Of a stretch of 23,934 nt of DNA, positions 9,986-17,293 are shown in pieces. This stretch comes from Chara braunii (lineage: Eukaryota; Streptophyta; Charophyceae; Charales; Characeae). The position numbers and the translations under genes were made by a program. The notes under the pieces were generated by a model. It was not told where the DNA came from, did no database searches, and saw only the letters and a list, made by a program, of their open reading frames with translations. The first letter of the stretch is position 1; each line of letters opens with the position of its first letter. The stretch is from contig BFEA01000418.1 in the NCBI GenBank assembly GCA_003427395.1, positions 150,946 through 174,879 on the forward strand, in the 5' to 3' direction.

Positions 9986-10225
9986 TTAACGTCGAAGGCC
10001 CACCGCCCATGTATGGCCAAGTAGTGGTGGCTTAAAGTCACCAGCTAGACTTACAGGCAAGCCGGCGAGGATCTGCCGGCGAAGGGTTTCAAAAAATTCA
10101 CACCTGACCCTTTTGCAAGGAACATGAATGTGACCGAAGTACAGAAATCCAAATTGCAAATCACGCTGAAGTCCAAGTAGTCGAACAAAGAGCAGATGGC
10201 ACATTGGAACCAAGAAACCATTCAT
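9986..10225 (-). pseudogene. LINE endonuclease fragment (FFETL...AGDF)
   Basis: The 79-codon minus-strand frame contains FFETLRRQILAGLPVSLAGDF. This matches the plus-strand LINE endonuclease segment with FFNSLPPILPIGIPVIIAGDFN in spacing and key residues (FF, L, G-PV, AGDF). Just before it, LYFGHIHVPCKR takes the place of the IYAPNDIGDRR region. Similarity stops after AGDFK. The piece is collinear with the LINE remnant below 8860 and the fragment above 11150, but its content partly overlaps the latter, so it may be from a separate LINE copy. It is too short to be functional. Confidence 0.6.
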
Positions 10226-11149
10226 ATGGGAACAATACAGCAGAATCGTGAAGTCACTGTCCCAGCCCGTAGGGCCACACCAACAACAGAACCCAATGTA
10301 GCTCTCTCTCTGAAAGGCGCTGGCGCCCTACCTACACTACTCCCTACAGCTACAACTACAGCATGATCACAACCAGACGACTTGAAGACCAGCGTGCTTC
10401 ACGTCAACACCAATGTCGACCTCCTCTCTGCATGTCAGGTAAGTACCTCTGTTGCTCCCCACTCTTAGCCCGTCTCCCCATTCTCGTGCCCCCTTCCCGA
10501 AGACCACCTTCGCCTCCCTACCTCTTACTGCGCCCTGCAGCCCGGCTATGGCTGTCGGCGTTCGCTGCCCTGCAACGCCCCACACCTCTGCGCCAGCTAG
10601 TGCGCTTGACCACCTAGCGCAGCATGCACGCGCTCGCTACACAATGCAGCAGCGTGCCGACAATGCTGCATTGGCCAAGATCCCTTCCCCTGCACCCAGA
10701 CTGCCTATATGCCGTGGTAGGCGCGTGTGCGGCTCACTCTAGCCTGCGACCGGGCCCCCGTATTTGTGTCCAGGCCCAATGCAGATGGGGTCCAGACTTA
10801 CACAGTTGCGCCCATCAGCCCAGGGCCGATGTCCAGATTCAGATAGCGGGCCGGTTTCCCATTGGCACACTCGGCCTCTACGATGACAATAGTACTTTTC
10901 GATTGGCCAGCGTCCAATGTGTGATGTGTCGGCCTCCCCTGGCTTGTGCCCAGAGCTCAACCAACTGAGGCCCTGGGCTCAACTGCCTCTGCAGGAGTCT
11001 GGGCTTCACGATGCACTCCAACCAACTGGTGTGCTGCAACTGTCTGATACCCATTTCACGAAATGCTGAAAGAAAGGCCTCTCGTGGATATTCTGGCCCG
11101 CCTTCACTTAGGGCGGGCATGTGGCTTGCTGGGGGCCTTAGCCCAGAAC
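10226..11149. other. GC-rich block without recognisable gene
   Basis: It separates two LINE endonuclease fragments. It has several overlapping open frames on both strands rich in Pro, Arg and Ala, typical of GC-rich non-coding DNA. At 10436-10445 there is TCAGGTAAGT, a strong plant-type 5' splice-site match, followed by C/T-rich sequence, as also seen in the framing repeats. Poor similarity otherwise prevents calling it a third framing repeat. I identify no exon pair. Confidence 0.4.
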
Positions 11150-11522
11150 ATATGGATATTGGCAAGGCCCCAATGAGGGCTCAATCCTCACACTTTCCAG
11201 GTTTGCTGCATAAATGCAGTTCCAGCATCGCAAGTATCGAAACCTACCTACTCCCTTGCTGGCCTGCTAAGCCTGGTGTGGCCATACCATGTGGTGTGCC
11301 CGGTGGTGGTCTGGAGTATCCTGTAGGTGGGTCTCCTGTATACACCCTACGTCCGGCCATTCTTTGCCCCTTGATCAGTTCCCAAATTGCCTGCCTTTTG
11401 TCTGCCGTGGCCGTTGCCAAGCTGTTGGCGTTGGCATTTAGTGTACGAAGGTCCAAGTCTGCCGCCCACAGGCCCTTACTCCAAGCCGGGTCCTTTCCAT
11501 AGAGCAGTCGCACTGGGTCCAT
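11150..11522 (-). pseudogene. LINE endonuclease N-terminal fragment (CIQETHL)
   Basis: Minus-strand translations in adjacent frames align with the first 110 or so residues of the plus-strand ORF2. ADKRQAIWELIKGQ comes first; after a frameshift PDVGCIQETHLQD carries the conserved endonuclease QET box (11322-11345). ILAMLELHLC or CIYAANLE (about 11187-11235) then matches ILAMLEL and CIYAPN. The family reaction is nicking of target DNA for target-primed reverse transcription. Here the reading frame is broken at least twice and ends near 11150. Confidence 0.75.
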
Positions 11523-11556
11523 CCTGAGTGTCTTTCCTTGCCCCCTACAGTCGCTT

Positions 11557-11682
11557 TCATGTCATGGAGTCCAGATCTGTCATGGTAGTGAGCAGGGGGC
11601 TTTTAAGGATCCTGCACAAGCAGGCTTGTACCTCCTCCTCAGCCCACAGGTTGTTGGACTTCAGTTCCTGGATCAGATACAT
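11557..11682 (-). pseudogene. LINE ORF1 C-terminal remnant
   Basis: Forty-one codons on the minus strand (LIQELKSNNLWAEEEVQACL and onward to TMTDLDSMT) align with the last 45 or so residues of plus-strand ORF1 (LSELQLLKIKATEFW...LDAGQ). Shared positions include L-EL, W, L-R-L and T-LD. It stops 35 bp before the endonuclease fragment, matching the short ORF1-ORF2 spacing of the plus-strand copy. It is therefore the older LINE's ORF1 end. Confidence 0.65.
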
Positions 11683-12040
11683 TTAAGATAGGTGGTTGAT
11701 TGCCCCCTATTGATTACAGCCGACGGGGCATGGGCTGTCTCAGTGGGTGGGGTGGGTAATGGTTGAGGGGTCACTAGGATTGCTGTCTTCTGAAGTAATT
11801 TCCGACTCTCCTGATTTTACATATGTCAGTTACCTTGATAGATGGCTTTTTACATTTTTTACATTTTCATGTGCATTTTTTTGTACACGTGTACACCATG
11901 CTACACTTGGAGGTAGGGAATTGTGCCACGTCACCCTGCAAGGTAATTAGAGTACATTAGAGCTGGAGGTCAATCCTACCCTTACGCAGGGAAGTAATCA
12001 ATGCCTCGGTTCTTTTCTGAGATGTAGGTGCGAACACATA
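11683..12040. other. Probable decayed LINE 5' sequence; no gene
   Basis: Minus-strand sequence just upstream of the ORF1 remnant would be the rest of ORF1, but I see no convincing protein similarity beyond about 11760. T-rich runs at 11850-11885 are unremarkable. Confidence 0.35.
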
Positions 12041-12180
12041 ATAGGGAGGCTGGTCCCGAATTCCAGCTCATACACATCACAATGATATTTCCTCCTATCA
12101 CTGAATAGGGACGCTGGACCCGATTTCCAGCTGAAACACATCATATCTTGTATAGGGACGCTGGACCCGATTTCCAGCAG
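12041..12180 (+). repeat. Three short repeats with core CTGGACCCGATTTCCAG
   Basis: Imperfect copies of ATAGGGACGCTGGACCCGAT-type sequence begin at 12041, 12105 and 12152 (spacing 64 and 47). The first two continue into GCTgAaACACATCA. The core is partly self-complementary (CTGGA...TTCCAG). Confidence 0.75.
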
Positions 12181-12462
12181 GTGCAGCTCCCCACCAATAG
12201 ATGGAGCCTTCAACGCAGGGGCCTACTTACCGGGGCTGCTCTTATCACCTCGTTAAGTAGGTTTTCCCACATGCGAATTTAAAAAAAAAAAAAAAAAGAT
12301 CATAGTGCTAGTGTGAGTACCCCCTAAGAAAAGAGGGCAATTTTTTCTCACCTTCAGAATTGGAAATTCAAACTTTGTGGAAGCCTCGGCTGCCACCAAA
12401 TGTGACAGTTGAATCGTATCTCTAAAGACAATCCCTGCCTGCAGTCATTCAACCACAGACAC
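12181..12462. other. No gene seen; contains poly-A run
   Basis: A poly-A run lies at 12281-12297. The rest has no recognisable repeat partner or domain. The run could be a retroposon tail on the plus strand, but I cannot identify the element. Confidence 0.4.
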
Positions 12463-12478
12463 AGAGAGAGAGAGAGAG

Positions 12479-12546
<68 letters not shown>
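12463..12546. repeat. (AG)9(TC)27(GT)n compound microsatellite with palindromic centre
   Basis: AG repeats (12463-12480) switch to TC repeats (12481-12535) and then GT. The AG and TC arms are complementary, so the junction can form an 18-bp-arm hairpin or cruciform. Confidence 0.95.
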
Positions 12547-12803
12547 CCATAGAATGCACCCTATGCGTTGTATTCATTTACAACGCATATGCGTTATGTT
12601 CGGGGGAAGAAGGTAGGCAATGCCTGATCACCCCGCATCATCATGGTGAGGGGCTGATACAAGCCTCGCTCTGGCACCACTGCTGTGGTGCCAACCTACC
12701 TGGTGGGCTGGGGAGAGTTCAAGGTTTGGTTGGTGTTCCCCCCTGTACTATGCATAGGGCCTTGCTGCACTACTGATGAAATGTGCTTTTTCATGAGCTG
12801 CGC

Positions 12804-12868
12804 ATCGCTGCACTTACTCGTGAATTTGGCCGTCCGAAAACACATCAAGAGCTGTCAGACATTACTCT
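12804..12868. repeat. Subterminal inverted and direct motif cluster
   Basis: ATCGCTGCACTTACTCGTGA at 12808-12827 is matched in inverse, with one indel, at 13213-13243 (TCACGAGTCATGAGTAGTGC). CAAGAGCTGTC occurs at 12847 and 12879, each followed within about 20 bp by ACTCTTGC. Confidence 0.6.
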
Positions 12869-12913
12869 TGCATCCGTCAAGAGCTGTCGCCGGTGCACTA
12901 CTCTTGCCTTGTC

Positions 12914-12938
12914 GCTCGTGAAAATGCTTTTCACGAGC
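12914..12938. repeat. Perfect 11-bp-stem hairpin
   Basis: Arms GCTCGTGAAAA (12914-12924) and TTTTCACGAGC (12928-12938) are exact reverse complements around TGC. The arm motif recurs at about 13215 (TTTTTCACGAG). Confidence 0.9.
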
Positions 12939-13403
12939 TGTCAGGGCACTGTCGGCGGAAGACTTGCTAGAGCGCTCTTGCACGCCTGCCTGCAACCACG
13001 GTTTTTGCAAGGGTGGTCAGACGGTTTCTTGAAAGGTGCGGGATTTCTAGAGCGAGCCTGGGTCTGGATGGACAAACCAGGCTGCAATGCACTCCAGGAT
13101 TCACAAGAGCATGACAAGAGTGCTTCATGAGCGGGACTATCTAAAGTAAGTGCAGCCACGACCGAACTCTAGGCCATTTCGGGAATCTCACAACTCATCC
13201 CGCACTCTTGATTTTTTTCACGAGTCATGAGTAGTGCAGCGAGGCCCAGAGTATGGAGAGGAGGAGATAGGTGTGGAAAATATATACAAAGAAGATTGAG
13301 AGAAGGATATAGATTAGTTTTCAAAAGAAAAAAGAAAAAAATCTGGGGAGGGGCATCTGGCCATGTTCTAGCGGGAAGTTCATTCTCATTTTGCACTTTT
13401 CGA

Positions 13404-13536
13404 GAGTGGTGTGGCGATGCCCTCTCTTCCGCAAAAACCTCGAAAGATACACACGCCTTGGGGTTTGTCTTTTTCACATTCCTGTTTTTTGTTCTTTTTT
13501 TTTTTTCACATTTTGTGAGTGGTGCGGCGATGCCCT
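13404..13536 (+). repeat. Direct repeat pair GAGTGGTGtGGCGATGCCC
   Basis: Copies at 13404-13422 and 13517-13535 differ by one base and are 113 bp apart. TTTTGCACTTTT/TTTCACATTTTG precedes each. They lie within the candidate DNA transposon. Confidence 0.8.
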
Positions 13537-13821
13537 TTGCCAGGGTCTATGTTACTCACACCAACCTTGCAATTCTACCGTTCCCCCGAACACAATGCAC
13601 CCTTATAATGAACGCATACAAGCTCATTTTCCGGTGCGGTACACTCATGCTGAGGGTGCGTTGTGTTCGGAGGAAGACGTGTTAGCAGACAGTCTACTTT
13701 TTTTCCTTTTTGTTACGATCCTGGTCATTTCCCAAGTGCAAATTCACAATGAAAGACAATGCCACCCAATTGCGAAAGAAATGAAAGCACTTGCGAAGAG
13801 ATAGAGACCAGAGGAGAGAGA

Positions 13822-13882
13822 AAGAAGAAGAAGAAGAAGAAGAAGAAGAAGAAGAAGAAGAAGAAGAAGAAGAAGAAGAAGA
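13822..13882. repeat. (AAG)20 microsatellite in framing repeat B
   Basis: A perfect trinucleotide tract of about 61 bp near the 5' end of the repeat. Poly-Lys, poly-Ser and poly-Leu frames across it are artefacts. Confidence 0.95.
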
Positions 13883-14130
13883 TATGCACCAGCAAGACCA
13901 ATGACAATTCCGCCTTCTCTCTCCAACTTCCTCCTCCTCCTTCACTTCACCAATCTTATTCTTCTCTCAATAATAATAATAACAATGAATGGATGAACCA
14001 GAATCAATATCCGAAGTTCCCTCTTACTGCTGACTCAACTCAACAACAACAACAACAACAACCAGTCCACCATAGCTATGGCTTCCCTCCTTCAGCCTCC
14101 TCTCTCATGCATCGGCTATGGCGGACTACT

Positions 14131-14225
14131 CCAAGCAGCTAGGGTGCTGCGCTGATGTCCAAAGGACAACCCAAGCAGCTATGGTGCTGCGCTGATGCCC
14201 AAAGGACCACTCAAAGCAGCTATGC
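14131..14225 (+). repeat. CAAGCAGCTATG...CCAAAGGACAAC tandem units
   Basis: Three imperfect units of about 43 bp start near 14131, 14173 and 14214, each with AAGCAGCTA and GCTGCGCTGATG-type sequence then CCAAAGGAC. Copy A has matching units around 2290-2375 on the other strand, so the tandem structure predates the divergence of the two copies. Confidence 0.75.
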
Positions 14226-15136
14226 CGCTGCTGACTTGGTCCGCTATGCCTGACTCTGCCTCGAGCTTCCCTGGTGCCGCACTACCCCAACTGGGGCCTT
14301 CCAGATGCAGCGCCCAACAAGGTGTTGAAGATGGTGTCTTCCATAGCCAGGTAAGTGCCCCGCCACTCTCCTACCATGTCCCCTTCTTCCTCCTCCCCAA
14401 GCTGGACTGCTCGCCATAGCTAGGCTGAGCTCCAGCTGCCCTTCACCTCCAAGCAGCGCTGCACTGGTCCAGCGCTGCACTCCAGCAGCATGTCGCCAAT
14501 CCTTGCACACCGCAAACGAGGAAGAGCTCTTTGCTCTTCCTGAAGATATAGTGGCCTACCGGCCTCCTGGGCGGTGACTTCCTAGGCCTGGCGGTCTCCC
14601 AGCAACCGGTACCTCCTCCCTTTCGGAGGGAAACATCATTGCAGGCTCTGCTATCCTCCGCACAGGCCCTAGACCTGGGCTACATGGACTGGTACCGGCC
14701 TACCTCTAACCTACCGCTACTGGGCCTCTAAAAATGCCAACTTTTTGTCTTCTTCTGCTCGGCCTCCAGTACCCGACACTTCTACCACTACTTCAGTGGT
14801 ACCGGCCTACCTGCTACTAGAGTGTTTTTCCCCTCTGCTCTAAGTGCCACGGGCCTACCCCCGCTACTCGAGTGTTTTCCCCCTGCAACCCTTCACAGTC
14901 ACGGCCACAGGTAAGTACCGGCCCTGCGGGGCCTTGCAACCAACAAGTACCCTTGCGGGTCACACGCACACTCAACCGTCAAGCACTCAGATAGGCATGC
15001 AAACCAGCAGGCACGCACACACACGCAGACATGGAAATCACAGCAGAATGCGGGAATTTCAACAAGGCATTCATTCCAGCGGCAAATCCCAGAAATCAGC
15101 AGTGTTCTCAGTCCGTGTTTTTGGCGGGTCATTACA

Positions 15137-16227
15137 TTTTTCTTTTTTTTGGGGAAAAAACTATCTATTTCAAACTCTCCATCCATGCAAAAGACAAAAC
15201 AATCAAGCGGAAAAAACAAAACAAAAAAGTGGCAGCGAGTTTCTTGGTGTGTGTGTGTGTGTTCCGTGACCGTCTTGTGCGTGCGTTCGTGCGTGCATCT
15301 CTGCGATAACCCCCTCATCAAGAAAAAAAGGGGGAAAAAAAGGGAAAAAAACTAGGCTACCAGAGTGAGTATGAAAGTCACGAGTCATGAAAGCATACAC
15401 ACGTGCAATCGCCGAGTGAAAGAATCACTGAGTAGTCACAGAGATGAACGCAGTTCATGGACAAAGCAATTGATAGTATCGAAAGAATTACAATATGTGT
15501 TGGCGTCCCCGACGCGTTTCGATGGCCGCCACGCCGTCATCATCAGGGGGAAATCCACCATCATTCCCGTACTAACCAAACGGTCCCAAGCCCACTTCCG
15601 TCCGCTCCTCCTACCGGACTCCGGACACCAGTAGGATTCACAGGCCGTCAGTCCTGAAGGAAGGAAAGAATCAATTGCAGAAACGTCTTGTATACCTTCA
15701 CAAAGCAAAAACCAAACTCCTAGTCTAGGATCAGCTGAGTAGGTGTCTACGAAAGGGCACGGGTCAAAGCATAGGACAAACAGGCTTGCCAACTTGTACG
15801 GTCAGAATTCTGCAGTCCGCCAATTTCCCAGTACTGTCCCACGCCTATAGGTCCAATAGTCCCCGGGAGAAACCCACAGGGCCCCGTTCGTTCCGCTCTG
15901 GCGAAATCCTGCCTGGCCTCTGCGGGCCAAACAAAATCCAAATCAACAATCCAAAAAATTCACAACTTCCGAAAAGCCGAAAGCCTACAGGCTGCTACCA
16001 TCACACAGACAAACAGTAGTAGCCTCCCTGTCCGAATACAGACCCTCAAAGTCAGTCTTACCACTGAGAAACTGGCAAGGTAATTCGGGGCAACACACCA
16101 GAGAAACTATAAAAAAAACTGCAGAGACTTGATATCGCAGATATCAAAACCCCTGTCCATCTACCACATTCAGACTAGAGAACTACTAATGATCAAAGCA
16201 ACATAAGGAAATACAGGCGCGAAAAAA
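15137..16227 (+). other. Upstream sequence of plus-strand LINE (possible 5' UTR); no gene
   Basis: A TG microsatellite (15247-15262) and A-rich runs (15321-15350) are followed by about 850 bp without a convincing frame. The 89-codon frame at 15365-15634 and others in it overlap each other and show no domain. Some or all of this is probably the 5' UTR of the LINE that follows, but the 5' end cannot be placed without another copy; the older minus-strand LINE shows no obvious match to it. Confidence 0.4.
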
Positions 16228-16318
16228 ATGATTCAGCATACCTATCTCAGGTCTCAAACCACCCCTTCAGATAGTGCAACAGGAAGGTCAAAGCCAAGTT
16301 TTCAAGGAAGTCATATCA

Positions 16319-17161
16319 ATGCTCACAGGGGAGAAAAAATTCTGCAAATCTCTCAAAAACAGCAGCCCTCGTCGCAAAAGAAGCATAGCCAAGGTCTCAT
16401 TAAGTGGGATCCCGAATCGTCGGATGCAGGAGAATAAGGTGCCTCCTGTACCACCTACTATTGAGCTGACTCTTGAGGACATTATGTCCGAAAGTTCCCA
16501 GAATGTTGTGACCAAGGATCAGCCGTCCAAAGGAGTAATGTTGGATCATCCTAAGATAACCACTGGCGCTCAGTCTGTTGTGGTCATTGATGATGATCAG
16601 GAGGCCACACTTAATTTTCAAATCTTGCTCTCCTCGCAACCTCCTTCTTTGGATTTGGAGTCGGAACTAACCAGTAAGAGACAAAGACTGAAACATCGCA
16701 TGGTCAAAGGACAAGGACAACTTTCCCCCACGAAAATGGGAACATCACTACTGCCAGTGAGAAACCAAGGAGGAATATGGGAGGTAGGTTTATCTGAACC
16801 TCAGGCAGCAGCCTATGGAGAAGTAACATTACTAGGATCTGCTTCGCCCCCCCCCTCTCCTTCTTCCCAGGCGAAAGACGTCCTTAGTTACGCTAAGTCA
16901 AATTTCTCATCAGGAGGTAAGGCACTGCTATCGATATATGAGGGAGAAGGAAGATTAGCGGAAGGAGATGTGTTTCTAAAATATGATGCGACTAAGAATA
17001 CGGGTCTCAAATGGTTCAGTCAGGATACCCTGAGTGAGCTCCAACTCCTTAAGATAAAAGCTACTGAATTTTGGTCCAAAACTGATGTCGGCACTCTGCT
17101 AATTAGGATGCTTGCTCAGAAGACATTGATGACAGGTGGGGTATTGGATGCTGGGCAATAG
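16319..17161 (+). CDS. LINE ORF1 protein, atypical
   Basis: The 280-residue frame starts at the first in-frame ATG after a stop at 16229-16231. It occupies the ORF1 position, 132 bp before ORF2, so it should be the nucleic-acid-binding protein that packages the LINE RNA. I see no CCHC zinc knuckle and no obvious RRM. The N-terminal 35 or so residues are rich in Lys and Arg (KKFCKSLKNSSPRRKRSIAK), the middle is acidic and Ser/Pro-rich (VVVIDDDQE, SASPPPSPSSQ), and the C-terminal 90 residues look folded (KALLSIYEGEGRLAEGDVF, LKWFSQDTLSELQLLKIKA). The last 45 residues have a counterpart in the older LINE at 11557-11682, which supports real coding. An overlapping frame starts at an ATG at 16228; a frameshift between the two cannot be excluded. 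Intact by eye. Confidence 0.7.
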   Translation: MLTGEKKFCKSLKNSSPRRKRSIAKVSLSGIPNRRMQENKVPPVPPTIELTLEDIMSESSQNVVTKDQPSKGVMLDHPKITTGAQSVVVIDDDQEATLNFQILLSSQPPSLDLESELTSKRQRLKHRMVKGQGQLSPTKMGTSLLPVRNQGGIWEVGLSEPQAAAYGEVTLLGSASPPPSPSSQAKDVLSYAKSNFSSGGKALLSIYEGEGRLAEGDVFLKYDATKNTGLKWFSQDTLSELQLLKIKATEFWSKTDVGTLLIRMLAQKTLMTGGVLDAGQ

Positions 17162-17293
17162 CTGAAGCTCTGATTTATCCAAAACATAACTCATTGCTTA
17201 TTGTATTAGTATCAAATGGATTCTAGAGTATTAGATGTCCTTTATAACAAAGATAAAAATTGAAAAATTCTCAGAAGGAACGCGGACATCGAC

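Larger units (their letters stand above)
12553..13676. mobile_element. Candidate non-autonomous DNA transposon with inverted ends
   Basis: The left end contains a GCACCCTATGCGTTG block followed by TGTTCGGGGGAA (12597-12608). The right end has the inverse TTCCCCCGAACA at 13581-13592, with AATGCACCC next to it, and a further forward copy TGTTCGGAGGAA at about 13664-13675 after GGGTGCGT. Ends thus share a roughly 20-bp inverted block, and the right end is itself a palindrome. Inside are several CACGAGCTGTC/CAAGAGCTGTC and CTCGTGAA motifs in both orientations, like the subterminal repeats of TIR transposons. No transposase is encoded. No target-site duplication was found, so the ends are approximate. 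It is wedged between a microsatellite and framing repeat B. Confidence 0.55.
13711..15136 (+). mobile_element. Framing repeat copy B (solo-LTR-like or long inverted end)
   Basis: This is the plus-orientation partner of 1524-2865. It begins TGTTACGATCC and ends GGGTCATTACA, and four T residues stand on both sides (possible TTTT target duplication, weak in T-rich sequence). Clear similarity to copy A runs from about 13750 to 15136. Internal features are (AAG)n at 13822-13882, AATAATAAT and CAACAACAA tracts, CAAGCAGCTATG tandem units (14131-14225), three GGTACCGGCCTACC-type units (14690-14880), and CAGGTAAGT splice-donor-like sites at about 14347 and 14908. A block of roughly 100-150 bp around 14300-14440, including the first of these sites, has no clear match in copy A. 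I see no protein domain, primer-binding site or polypurine tract outside it, so an LTR identity is inference. Confidence 0.7.

Noticed and set aside
10452-10968. 96- and 114-codon plus-strand frames
   Set aside because: GC-rich, overlapping in different frames, Pro/Arg/Ala-rich and without a recognisable domain; not enough to call a gene.
13227-13804. Overlapping 137-152 codon frames on the plus strand
   Set aside because: They run in two frames over the same T-rich and repeat sequence inside the candidate transposon, with Phe-rich low-complexity tracts and no domain.
13694-14142. Poly-Ser, poly-Leu, poly-Lys and poly-Gln frames
   Set aside because: They translate AAG and CAA microsatellites in framing repeat B; the CAA/Gln part alone resembles a plant coding exon but is not preserved in copy A.
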